A DNA stretch of 64,000 nucleotides from Myrmaecium sp. VS I D KN 1 (lineage: Eukaryota; Ascomycota; Dothideomycetes; Valsariales; Valsariaceae), in contig JADQAV010000014.1 in NCBI GenBank assembly GCA_019775845.1, positions 248,001 to 312,000 of the forward strand. Direction: 5' to 3'. Both the position numbers and the translations under genes were made by a program. The notes under the pieces are model-generated. The model was not told where the DNA came from, did not search any database, and was given only the letters and a program-made list of their open reading frames with translations. Shown one piece after another: positions 11,097 to 21,719 of this stretch; positions within the stretch are counted from its first letter, which is position 1, and each line of letters starts with the position of its first letter.

Positions 11097-14000
11097 TCAA
11101 TACTTCGACCCATCCGGCGTGGTCCGGCCTTTGGAAGGGGACATGCTGTAGGGAGCCTAGTGGTTCGAGCGATGGAGTTAGTACACCGATCGAAGGGCCA
11201 AGGAGACAAGAAAGCCAAAACCACTTACCAAAACCTTCTTCGCGTTGCAGATCCGCCAGGCCAGGTTTCGCACGGTGCCGTCCGCCTTGACGACCTCTGG
11301 TGCGAACTCGATGCCGAACCTGCGAAGAGACGGAAACACGTCTTGCGTCAGTACAGAGAGATCCCTGAGATGTCGCACAGTGAGGAAAAGGGGAAGATAA
11401 GGAGGGGATCTCACATGTGTTGCACCGCAAACACCACCCGTTTCGCGTACTTGCCGTCCCGTTCGACCAGGCTGCCAAACGGCTCGTCCACCGTGCTGGG
11501 CGCGATCTCCGGGTCGCGGTCGAAGCAGTTGCGCACGACGGGCAAGAGGGCCTGCTCCACCGCACCGCGGATCATGCCGGAGTCATCCACCTCCACGTCA
11601 TCCTCGTCGAACCGTGCGATGCGCACTTCGAAGGGCAGCGAAATCGCCATAACGTTATGCTTTCCGTCGTGGTGGTAGCGGAACTCGAAGACGCCTTGTG
11701 TCCACCACAGCTTGTCGCCGGAGAACTCCATCTCTCCAGTGACTTGCTCCTTGCCGTCACTGTCGGCCGTGGCGACAGGCTGATCACTGATCAGGATGCC
11801 CTTGTCCGCATCCACACTGTCATATTCTCCGGGGTTCGTGGCGATCCAGCGGCCCTGGGAGGCGACTCGAGTCACGTCGCGGGAGGCATTGTCAGCAACC
11901 ATATATAGGCCGATCCAGTCCTTCTTGCTGTGGTTGCGAGGCGCCGTCCAGCGAACCTTGATGGGAGCACCGTATTCGAACATGAGCGTTTTGAAGTCGC
12001 CGCTACGAGCAGCGGGTGACCGGCCATTCTCGCCTTCCCTCCCGCTGGTCTTATCAAGGGCAGCTTGGTGGGGAGAAGGTGTTCCTTCGATATCGAGCTT
12101 GTAGTCCTTGGGATTTAGGCCTGCAAGGTCAGGTGCGAGACGGGTGATGCTGATGCGAGCTGGATAGTCCTTGAAGAGCTTGGTGGAATCCTTGACGAAA
12201 GTGCCCACGCCAGCGGCAAGCTTCGGCCCTGCCGACTGGACGAAGTCCTCCAGTATCTCCACGGAGCTCTCAAGTGCACGATCCATGCTTCCTTGCCACT
12301 GCTTGATGGGGTCCGGGAGCGATCGCTGAATGCTCTTTGAAAGACCGGACTGTTGCCGCAGGCTCCGACCATACAACTTCTGCATGTGAGGGCGTTCGAC
12401 AAACTGAATAAACGCCAACGTGAGAATGTGGCTGAGGAGAGCCAGAAAGAAGACCGCTTTGCTCCAGGTGATGATGGCAAAGCCCCAGACTCCAGCAAGC
12501 CCGAATACTCTCTCCGGGTTGTTAAGGTACCTATAAATTCCGCTGTACGTAAGCTTCGGGTTACGGTCGTAGAAGAAGTCTCCGAAGAACCAGCCGAATT
12601 CGCCCAATGATTCATAAATGCTAATCGCAGTCCACATCTGCAGTGCGATGAGCCCGGCGCCAATGACGTGTCGCAGAGACGCAGTCCCGTAACTCCAGTC
12701 CGGAGGGAGGGTGTACATCTTCCACGCCGCGCAGAGGAAGCTACCATAGCACATGGTCATGCTGTAATGGTAAATCCCCTTCCACTGCCTCCAAGCCTCT
12801 TCCGTACTGTCGCCGTACTTGATGAAGTGCCTGGTCCAGCTTTTCTTCTTCGACTGACGATCCAGGATATACCCGATCCCTACTGAGTACCACACACGCC
12901 AGACCAAGGCATTGGCCACGAAGAAGACCTGGTAGAGCGTTGACGAGGGGGTTAGGACGGCGAAGGCAAACAAGTAAAACTGCGAAAGAAGGACGGCTGT
13001 ATCTGGAACCCGGTGGAAATCAACGTTGCGTAGGCCGAGGAGGTTATGCACTTCGGAAGGCGCTTGTGGAGTGACAGCGGGAGAGGAGGCACCGTCCAAA
13101 GAAGCGGAAGGTGAGTGGCCGAGATCGAGCTGCTTTTCGTCGAATTGGCATTCGGACTGGCGCTTTCGGCTGGGCGGTGGCGGGCTGTAGGTCTTCTCGA
13201 TATGTGGGTTCTCGACAAGGAGCAGGAACGCGAACTGAGCGGCATGGGCAGCGATGGAGATGAACAGTACTTTGTAGCTTGCCATCATGAGCGAAATGCC
13301 GTAATACCCGGCGTACCCGACAGAATACATCGGATGCGGCGCCATCTCGAACACGCCGTCGAAGGTGAGGTTCTGGTCAATGAGATAGAAGAAGTCGCCC
13401 CAGTACCATGCATAGTCTTTGACCACGCGGTGGGCGTCCAACTTGACCCAGAGGTTGAAGAGCACCAAAGCCAAGCCGGCAAACCAGCGAGCCAAGGTCA
13501 TCGGCACGCTCTCACCGTCGGGTCGCCCACCGCAGGCAATAGAAAAGAGACAGTAGGAGACAAAGTCACACATGAGAATCAGATCAACCACGCGTCTGAA
13601 CACCAACCATGTATTGTACTCGATCGGAGCTTCCTCGAACGTGTAGTCTTTCGGTATCTTCGTCTCCATCTCGCGCTTGAGCAAGGCATACAGCTTCGGG
13701 TGCGGATTCCTGCCGGTCGCCGGGTTCTCGAAGATCCTGGACTTCTTCGCCCAGAGGACCAACCTGCGGTGATGGGACTGGACGTGGAGCAGGTAACCAA
13801 TCCCAGCATTGTAACACGCCCTCCAGAACAAGAAGGCGACGCCGAAGAAAGGCACACGGGAGCTGGCTGGGAGGATATAGAGCGCGAAGACGTGGAGGGC
13901 AAGGATGGTCAGCACGATCACATCGGAGAGGTTCTTCGGCTGCGTGGGCGAGAGCAGCTGCGAAACCATGTCATGCGTTTGCGGCACAGTGAACACTGCA

Positions 14001-14274
14001 AAGAGCCCCGGAAAGATCAGCATTGGTCGAGAAGAGTTCCGGAGCAATGGGTAATGATATTTACGTAGAACCTACCTGTACCGTCCGGCGTCCGTCCGTA
14101 GGTACGCCTACTCTTCTCATCCTTATGAGCCTTTTCCTCCGCGGCGTTGAGCTCCATGACCTTGCTCTTAGCATCGTCGGTCACGTCTGTTGCGGCGGGA
14201 TTGGCCGTGGGGACGTGCCGCTCGCGGAGCTCACTCCCCTCCAATGACGGTGCGTGTGGTTCGCTGGCTGTCAT
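11097..14274 (-). CDS. CHO2: Phosphatidylethanolamine N-methyltransferase Cho2
   Basis: Minus-strand exons 14274-14076, 13995-11415, 11319-11229 and 11156-11097 join to 976 aa. The enzyme makes the first S-adenosylmethionine-dependent methylation of phosphatidylethanolamine toward phosphatidylcholine in the ER. The first junction restores the highly conserved [19 protein letters not shown] block. Two related methyltransferase/membrane modules follow (about residues 80-300 and 380-600), each with a YNAGIG/YSVGIGY-like block, and the C-terminal region ends [15 protein letters not shown] branch site (ACTAAC) precedes the last 60-nt exon. The start at 14274 is in frame with an upstream ATG at 14427, but the shorter form matches family N-termini. 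Total length is typical for fungal Cho2. Confidence 0.96.
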
Positions 14275-15655
14275 GGTGTTGGACGAGCTGCGTGCACGAG
14301 GAGCGGGAAAGAACTGCGAGGCAGGTAGCAGGGGAAAGAAGAGGTGGAGGAAGCGGTGGAGGCTATATGAGAAGGGAAAGAGGAGAGGAGAAGCTGGAGA
14401 AGAAGAAGAAGAGCGGGGAGGAAACAATCGCCATTGACCTTTCCAAGGTAGGTAGGTCGGTAGGACAGAGACAACACAGACCTGTTTGGTGGAGTTGAGG
14501 ATCCAAAGAAGAAGAAGTTGAAGTTGAAGTTGAAGAAGAAGTAGAAGAACAAAAAAAAAAAAAGATCGGAGCGGGTAGGGTGTTTTTTAACAAATAATTT
14601 ACGATCGTGCCTTTCCTTCTTCTTCTTCTTCTTCTTCCCCCCCTGCACGCCTGCCTTCCTTCGTTCCTTCGTCCCTTCCCTTCCCTTTCCCTGACGATGC
14701 GGGGCGAAGGAATGACGTTCGTCAGGGACCAAACCCGACTGGGCCAAAAACCTTGTTGAGCGGCAGCCACGGCCAGCGAGGACGAACAACCAGCCAATCC
14801 ACCTCAGCCAGTCCCGGTCCAAGTCAGCCGGCCAGTACCGTAGTCAACCAAGCCAGCCAGCGAGCAAGCGGGACAACAAAAAGCAAAGAAAAAGAAAACG
14901 AGATGCGAGGGCCTCGCCTGTCCCTGGCGATCCCCGCGTGTGTAATCCGAGAAATCCTGCAGCTCAACCTTCCCGTCCAGCCATTCCTCCCGTCCGGTAG
15001 CCCTAACTACCTAATATAAACAAGCTGAGATATCCAAACGACGACAACAGTCGTCACAAAAGGGAAACATGGTAATGGTGAATATGATGAGACGATGATG
15101 ATCAGTAATTGGGGAGGAAGGACAAAGCTCAACAAGTCGGTCCCTCCCACTTTCACATGCCAAAAAGCACCCACCGCTCGTCCCACACCAGCTGCGGGCC
15201 CCGGCCCGGGGTTTGTACCACACTCCACTTGTGGACAGCTGTCCAAACCCACTCCCGCCCATCCAGCTACAGACCCGTCGAGCGCGCTCCGCCTTTCTAT
15301 GGCTTTCTCCGTTGCTTCTTGTACAGTATGGATGTTAAAGCTTGCAAGGGGTGAACGGTTGGCATTTGCATGTGAGTTACAAAAAGACGTAGGAAAGTAA
15401 CACTCCAAAGAGAAGAAAAGAGAAGAGAAGTGAATGCGATACTCAAGAAATTGATCATAGTGAAGAATAAGAAACACAAGTTCCCAAAGTCATCCCCAAT
15501 CAAAGAAGAAGAGAAGAAACAAAAAAAAGAAAAATGTCTTCCAAGAAGCTTCGTGAAGAACGAGGACCCGACCCATCTTCCTCCCAATGACCTTCACCAA
15601 TCTCCCCAAGCCTTCCCCGAAGAAGGCATATCCATATCATTGCAAAGCAGCACAT
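14275..15655. promoter_or_regulatory. CHO2 promoter/leader and chitinase 3' flank
   Basis: No supported gene. The CHO2-proximal part (14275-14640) is purine-rich on plus, so CT-rich in the sense of CHO2, with GAA/AAG and CTT microsatellites and an A13 run. A TTCACATGC string at 15152-15160 resembles the yeast inositol/choline element, but it lies about 880 bp from the start. Confidence 0.45.
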
Positions 15656-16896
15656 CTACGCCACAAACACCCTCCGCACCCTCCTCGTCAATCCCGCCAA
15701 CGCGCTCCGCGCCACGGCCACATAGTCCCCATTCGCGACCTCCTGACTCGCATCCCACATCATGATGCCGCCAAAGCTCTCAAACGTCTTCACATAGTCG
15801 ACGATCTCCGCCAGCAGACTCGCGCTCGCGTAGCCGCTCCCCGCCGCCGTCGAGCTCGCCGGCACGCCCAGCAGCACCTTCACATCCGGGTTGACGCTCA
15901 CGGTGCTCGCCCAGGTATCCCAGGTGGCGAAGTCGAAGTTGTTCTGCGTCGTGGACCCCGCCACGTAGCTCTGCGTGCCGCAGTAGTTGTTGTAGAACTG
16001 CACGAACACCGCGTCGAACGACACCCCGCCCGCCGCCAGCATCGCCTCGTCCGCCGCGTCCGGGTACGGGCATTGCGGCGCCGCGGTCAGGTAGTACGTC
16101 TTGCCCGTCGTCGCCGCCGTGCTGTCCATCAGCGTGCGCAGCCGCTGTCCGAACGGCACCATGTTCGACACCGTCGCCTCGAAGTCGAAGTCGAACCCGT
16201 CGACCGACGCATCGCCAAAGGGGCGCAGGGCGGACGAGCCGCTCTGCACCGGCCCGAAGGTGGCCCAGATCTGGTCGGCCGCGGCCTCCGCGGCGTCGGA
16301 CGAGGTGAAGCCGCCTTCGGTGTAGGTCGCCCCGCCGATGGAAAGCAGGATCGTCTTGCCGTAGGTTTCCTGGCACGTGACGATGTCCTCTGCAATTTGG
16401 GGGCAGTCCAGCAGACTCGTGCCGCTGAAGGTGCTGCAGTTGTTGCCCGCATTGGCGAAGTTGACTACCGGCTCGCCGCCGGTGCCGCTGAATTGCGTGA
16501 GAAAGGCCATAGGAATGACCTACACAGCAGGAGTGAGCAAAGACCATCTCAGGCATGAACGGATCTGCTACTCACATCGATATCGCTGTCTGGGTTTCAT
16601 AGAGTCAGCCATCACTTCTGAAGCTTAAAGGAGCAGGGCAAGGAAAACGAAATTTCTCACTCACCCGCACAGTAATATGAGAGCCTCTGCTGAGCGTATT
16701 CGCCGGTACTTTGTCCGTAAGAGTTTTGGCCTCAAACAACTAGTCAGATCATCACATTGCTCAGCGATATAAGGAGGTAAGGCGTACCCCAATAGACCAC
16801 GATGTTCGTCTGAGAAGCGGCATTGAACCCGGCATAGGCCGTTGAAGAGAACAAGAGAAGAGCTGCAGCCGTTTCGAGGGAGAAGAAGGAAGACAT
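15656..16896 (-). CDS. Secreted GH18 (class III type) endochitinase
   Basis: Minus-strand exons 16896-16788, 16730-16665, 16589-16576 (14 nt) and 16519-15656 join to 350 aa. GH18 enzymes cleave beta-1,4 links in chitin by substrate-assisted catalysis. A signal peptide is clear (about residues 1-22, ending TAYA). The first barrel strand reads NIVVYWGQN. The catalytic motif is DGFDFDFE with the acid Glu177, and the SIGG motif sits at about 123-126. A Trp near the end of the barrel (MMWD) completes the fold. No carbohydrate-binding module or GPI signal is visible, so this is a compact catalytic-domain enzyme. A TATA box lies about 115 bp upstream. The role could be wall remodelling, autolysis or nutrition; the sequence does not decide. 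Confidence 0.95.
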
Positions 16897-18373
16897 CTTG
16901 ACGGTAAAAGGGTTTGGGAAGGATTGATTTGCTTGAACAAGGAGTGATTGAGAAGATGATGGTCCTGCCGTCTGTGGAGCAATGAGCCTACAACGACATA
17001 CCGTAGGGCTTTATATACACCTCCGCAGGAGCTTCAGATGGCCATATCCGGCTCCATGTTCATTGGAGGCAAACGAGGTAACAGTTCCATCAGTCCACTC
17101 CCCCGCAGAGTAACATCTGGATATCAGGTAGCGGTGAACTTTGGACATGGAGGAGTGTTGAAGATGCTGAAAGTCTGACAGGGCTCTGCTCAAGAGCCCA
17201 TGGCTCTCGTCGAGGTGTGGACGGCCAGGACTCCAATAGGTTCAATTCCCACAGAACCCCTCATCTGAGCTTGAGAATTGGAGGAAGGCTGGTCTCAGAT
17301 ACAGAGCGTGCTGCGAACGCCATGACGGCTTGTTGAAGAAAGAAGGCGAAGCCTACTCGGTGATATTATGGCGTTGCAGTTCCTCCAGATGGGTGATTGA
17401 TGTGGTACATTGTTATCTCCATAACCAGGTAGGACTGGAGCCCTAGCCAGAACCCGAAGTCATGAGGAAGACAATCCAACCAGGGACCTGGAGCTAGGAA
17501 GGCTCGAGACATGGATACTGCTGTAGAGATGGCTGAGCGAACGAACTGATGAATAATACAGTGAGACTGGCACGTCGAGGCTGTCTAACACAAGCCGGGG
17601 GTGAAGGTGAGCGTGAAGACTCTATCGACGGCTAGTGAGGATAGCTCCAGACGGCCAACATGGATCGAATAGGAAAAGCGCAAGGAGTACGCAGCGATGG
17701 AGGTTGAAGGCGGGACCTATCCGCATGCGACGCATGACTAGGGCCTCGTCACCCTACCCGCCCGGGAGGATGCAGGGGTATGCACGAGGCGGAGATGAGA
17801 TGAACGGGTGCCGGGAGGGACATCGCGCCCACGCGACGCGGTTATACAACCTTCCTGTTATAGCAAAGGGCATAAAGCTTGTCGACACTTCCTCTGCGCA
17901 TGCCGGAGACGGCAGGGCCTCCTGTGAACGTTGTAACAGCTCGATGCGACAAAGAATCCTGAGGATGCTAGTAAAGTGCTATCTGATAGTTAGCCGAGAT
18001 GTTCGCAGAAGGCAGAGAAAGACAATGCCTCTATACCATTTCAACTCCCCTGTATTTTCTCAGCACCATCAATATTAGAAAACTTCATTGATGTCGCAGT
18101 TGCTTCTGTTCTGCGCCTCCAATGTTGCATCTGCGAACTGGTGCTTGCAGTTTCCTCAAACGCTTCCATGTGATCCTCATCATTTCCGCCCCAAAGCCGC
18201 CCACCCCGGGGCGAGCCTTATCATCAGGCTAGTTCACTTTGCTAGCATGGTTCCTGACATGTGTTTGGTCTTCAAAAGTAGTTCGATGTGGCTTCCAAGC
18301 GTACCGCCATAGAAATATGGTTATTGAATTTTGTACCTGGTGACACAAAGGCATTATTGCCATGATGCCGTTC
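16897..18373. other. Chitinase upstream region and FIG4 3' flank
   Basis: About 1.5 kb. Only the TATA box is recognisable. A 147-codon open frame on plus (17635-18078) has no recognisable domain and coding-unlike composition, so I do not call it. Confidence 0.5.
17011..17017 (-). promoter_or_regulatory. TATA box of the chitinase gene
   Basis: The minus strand reads TATATAA about 115 bp upstream of the chitinase ATG, a canonical position for a fungal TATA element. Confidence 0.6.
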
Positions 18374-21300
18374 TCAGGCCTTGTATTCCGGATCCACCTT
18401 GCTCTGCTTGAACAGGCTTTTGCCCCTTAGCCACTGCTTATACCGTTTGTACCTCTTCTTGTTGTTGTCATCCTCGGTGACATCGAGAGGGTTGTCGGAT
18501 ACCTCGAGGAAGTGAAGATACTCAGCGACATCTTCCTCGCTTACATCCCAGTTCTTGCCATTGCCGACATCTGAATTTACGCTGTTGACATACTCCACGA
18601 GGTCAAGGCTAGCGAAATCGGTGGGGAGCTCGGCTGAGATCACCAGTGGGAGGTTCAGTGGATGGTTGACATAGCGCTGGTACTCTTCTGCCTCAGCTTG
18701 GGTAACAGCAGGGTTCAGCGAATTGTTGTAGAACTGAGTAAGACTCCATTGTGCCATGCCGCTTTGGTCACCATCTCTCACGCTGGATGGAGGATTCGAT
18801 AAAGTGGTCGAAGAAGGCATGCTAGTGTCGAAGTGAGACTCTCGAAGGATACTTTGTCTCGCGACCGGGTCTTCCGCAACGGATGCGAGACTATTCGTAC
18901 GACCTGAATGACGAGCTGAGCGCATACGTTGATCCTGTTGGCGGTCGTCCTCTGGCTCCGAGATCGTCACCGTCTTTCTCAGCGGCTTCTTCCCAACATC
19001 TTCCGCTTCACCGGAGCGTTTCCGTGGCTTGAAGGGGCTTTCATCAAAGCCAGGACCGCGAGCAGCTTTGTCTATTTCTTGGTAGGACGTCGTCTGCAGC
19101 TTGAAAGCAAAGACCTTTTTGAAGGAGGAGAGCGCCAGTGGTTTGTAGTACTCAAGCCAGTAGTTGTCCACGAATTCAATACCTCTCTTAGGTAGATCCG
19201 GATGACAAGGCTGATATGGTGGAAGCTTCCTAGGCTCCAGATTCGATGGAGTGTACCAGTTGATATAGTTCTTTCTCGTTTTGCTGTTAAAGGAACGAGG
19301 GTTGACATGGTGTAGGTAGTAATCTGTGGTTAGATCCCAGAGCATTGGCTGACCGAGCGTGAAGATATAATTGCCAAGAAACAGGTTGTAAGCTTCCTGC
19401 CGTTGCGAATCAAGGAAGGAGTTATGGTAATATCTCTTGAAGCTCTCTACCATATCTCTTGACTGTGTCTGCCATTGGTTAAGCTTTCGATACGTTGCCA
19501 TCGTGTTAACCAGGTGTGATCCGCCATACTGTATTGCGATGGTATCACCATGATCATGGAACATTTTCGTGAAAGCATTGACGGCATCGCTGTCGTAGTC
19601 AACCGTGTCTACAGGGATCACACCAAGAGCCTTGAGCTGGTGTCCGAAAGCACGCTTCCCGATGACGAACTGAGCAGCATTGGTTCGGTCCAAGCAGTCA
19701 ATGCAATTCGTCCTCGCCACTCCATTTTGGGTGCGTCCCGGAAAATCTTCCAAGTCACCATTATGGAAGAAACCGGTCTTCTCCAGAACCCGTTCTGCAA
19801 TGAGTTCGAGCGAGCCGATGACGTCTTGCCCACGCGTTTTCGAAGCCCTACTCATATCGAAAGCCTCATACAAGATCTTATGTTCTTCTGGCAGGGACTG
19901 GTTCAGGTAGTCAATCGCGCCCTTGTATTCGTATAGAAGCTTCGACTCTCTTGGTGTCCGCTCGCGGGCTTTGATAAGGTTCAGCACGTATACTGGGGAT
20001 CCGTACCTGGCGAACAGGTTGTCGAAATGCAACGCAGCTGCACTATAGAAGGGATCAATAAGGTTCAGTTCAATATCAGGCTTCGGAGTGACACCGCTAT
20101 TGTCCTGGGTCCAGAAAAGTGGAATGCTACCGCGATGCTGCACGTAGGAAGTGCATCTGGGATTGGTGAAAAGCTTCGGTCCTGGGGCATGCAACGAAGT
20201 CGTGAGCTCCTCGCATACGATCTGCTCTGTTTCCACGTCGTTGGCTACGTAGCCCAGGTCATTGGTTCCACGCTTGAGGAACCGGGCTCCTGCGAAAAAT
20301 CGGGACCTTCGAGCTATGATGGTTACGTAAAGCAGACGACCAAAGATACTGAGTGATTGCTGAGCAATGTAGCCATGAATGATCGGCAAGCACCAGTCGT
20401 AAGTGTTCTTCATGACAGCTCGAGCAGGATCCAGCAAGTAGTGGTTCCAGACGAACATATCGTTGAAATTATAGCCGGAATGCAGATCGCCTCGGTTCAG
20501 AGCCTCCCTCTCGCGAATGATATTCTGCTGCAGAGTCCTCGTGATATCGTAACCATAGCTGAAGTAGAAGTTGCGGTGCAGGTCAAGATTGCTAAAGATA
20601 CTGAGGAACCTGGCTTCTTCTGGATTCCTGTCCTTCTGAAAGCGAGAGGTAGATCCAGTGGTGAGGGGTACAAGCTCCGTGGATTCGACCTGGTACACAT
20701 AATGACCGCCTATCATCGCTTTGTGACCGCGTTTGGTGACAATGAGCATGTAATATGCCTCAGTGAAGCGGATGAACCCGAGGACACCCCACATGGTACC
20801 CTTGGATTTCAATCCCCCAGCACCCTTGTTCCCATCCTCGATAGCTTCGAGAAGATGGCTCATCTCTCGTTGATCATAAACGATATCATCCTCGAAGATG
20901 TTCAAATGACCTGGTGGCGAAGTACGGTCGATCTTCAGCACCCTGAACTGGCTGTCGAAAACGTCGGATCCCACGATGTAGAAGCGTGTACTCGTCTCAT
21001 AGAGGGAGAACTTATACATCTTGTTCCGGACGCCGTCCTCGACCCTCGCATAGCTGGCGCTTTTGCTCCGCTGGGGGATGCCAGCGTCGCTGGAGCGCTT
21101 GAAGGAAGGAAGTTCGGGAGGACCTTCTTCATCAGGCTCCAAGTGGAGCGACTCGCTCTCAAAGACAGAATCGTGCAAAGCCTCGCCACCCTTTCGGAAT
21201 TCATTGATAGGCGGATCACTGGAGACCCCAAGCCGTTCCTCGACACCGTCCTGCTCAGGTTTCGGTACACGCACCTCTCCACAGGCACGTACAGCCGCAT

Positions 21301-21397
21301 CGACATCACTTTTTGAAGGCCCATTCCTTTGCTCTTTCGGGTGCTGTATATCGCCATTCCCTTTCACTTCTGCCTGGGGTTTCTTGACCTGCTCCAT
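18374..21397 (-). CDS. FIG4: SAC-domain polyphosphoinositide phosphatase Fig4
   Basis: An intronless frame of 1007 aa. Fig4 removes the 5-phosphate of PI(3,5)P2 and, with Vac14, supports Fab1 kinase on the vacuole/endosome membrane. The SAC core covers about residues 125-620. It starts with the KFSLYET block and includes SRFFAGARFLKRG. The catalytic P-loop is NCIDCLDRTN, with the nucleophile Cys565 in C-x5-R-T. After the SAC domain comes the conserved WYTPSNLEPRKLPPY stretch and a Ser/Arg-rich segment. The C-terminal part holds a further conserved block (residues about 890-990). Length and layout fit fungal Fig4 rather than Sac1, which has C-terminal membrane helices that are absent here. The first ATG of the frame is used. 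Confidence 0.95.
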   Translation of the reverse strand: MEQVKKPQAEVKGNGDIQHPKEQRNGPSKSDVDAAVRACGEVRVPKPEQDGVEERLGVSSDPPINEFRKGGEALHDSVFESESLHLEPDEEGPPELPSFKRSSDAGIPQRSKSASYARVEDGVRNKMYKFSLYETSTRFYIVGSDVFDSQFRVLKIDRTSPPGHLNIFEDDIVYDQREMSHLLEAIEDGNKGAGGLKSKGTMWGVLGFIRFTEAYYMLIVTKRGHKAMIGGHYVYQVESTELVPLTTGSTSRFQKDRNPEEARFLSIFSNLDLHRNFYFSYGYDITRTLQQNIIREREALNRGDLHSGYNFNDMFVWNHYLLDPARAVMKNTYDWCLPIIHGYIAQQSLSIFGRLLYVTIIARRSRFFAGARFLKRGTNDLGYVANDVETEQIVCEELTTSLHAPGPKLFTNPRCTSYVQHRGSIPLFWTQDNSGVTPKPDIELNLIDPFYSAAALHFDNLFARYGSPVYVLNLIKARERTPRESKLLYEYKGAIDYLNQSLPEEHKILYEAFDMSRASKTRGQDVIGSLELIAERVLEKTGFFHNGDLEDFPGRTQNGVARTNCIDCLDRTNAAQFVIGKRAFGHQLKALGVIPVDTVDYDSDAVNAFTKMFHDHGDTIAIQYGGSHLVNTMATYRKLNQWQTQSRDMVESFKRYYHNSFLDSQRQEAYNLFLGNYIFTLGQPMLWDLTTDYYLHHVNPRSFNSKTRKNYINWYTPSNLEPRKLPPYQPCHPDLPKRGIEFVDNYWLEYYKPLALSSFKKVFAFKLQTTSYQEIDKAARGPGFDESPFKPRKRSGEAEDVGKKPLRKTVTISEPEDDRQQDQRMRSARHSGRTNSLASVAEDPVARQSILRESHFDTSMPSSTTLSNPPSSVRDGDQSGMAQWSLTQFYNNSLNPAVTQAEAEEYQRYVNHPLNLPLVISAELPTDFASLDLVEYVNSVNSDVGNGKNWDVSEEDVAEYLHFLEVSDNPLDVTEDDNNKKRYKRYKQWLRGKSLFKQSKVDPEYKA

Positions 21398-21719
21398 GGT
21401 AGTTAAAAGTACGCGATGAAGATGGGTGTATGCCAGAAAAGCTTTTTTCTGAAAAGACGAATTACATGTCGCACTGTATAATTATCTCCTAGTGCTTGAA
21501 TGAAGAGGGCGGTGCTTGTGGAAGGCCGCGCATCTTTTTTTTGGAGTTCACCAGCGCACTGGGTTGTTGTGGTGTTTGAACTGGCGAAACTCCAAGCTAT
21601 GACGAAGTTCGATGCAGTGTCGCCACGCTTACCGGATTAGGCCAGTGATATATATAGTAAATTGAGGTGTACGAAAGGCTGAAGCACCAACACAACAAAT
21701 CATCTTTAAGAATCATGAA
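21398..21719. other. FIG4 5' flank and MFS 3' flank
   Basis: 322 bp of AT-leaning sequence. Nothing further recognised. Confidence 0.4.

Noticed and set aside
13115-14068. 317-codon open frame antisense to CHO2
   Set aside because: It lies wholly opposite conserved CHO2 exons and has no known domain.
15587-16558. 323-codon Arg/His-rich open frame antisense to the chitinase gene
   Set aside because: Extreme Arg/His composition from a GC-biased third position on the other strand; the chitinase has all its motifs.
17635-18078. 147-codon plus-strand open frame in the chitinase upstream region
   Set aside because: No domain, no splice support, irregular composition.
20357-21316. 319-codon open frame antisense to FIG4
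   Set aside because: A shadow of the SAC-domain gene, with no domain of its own.
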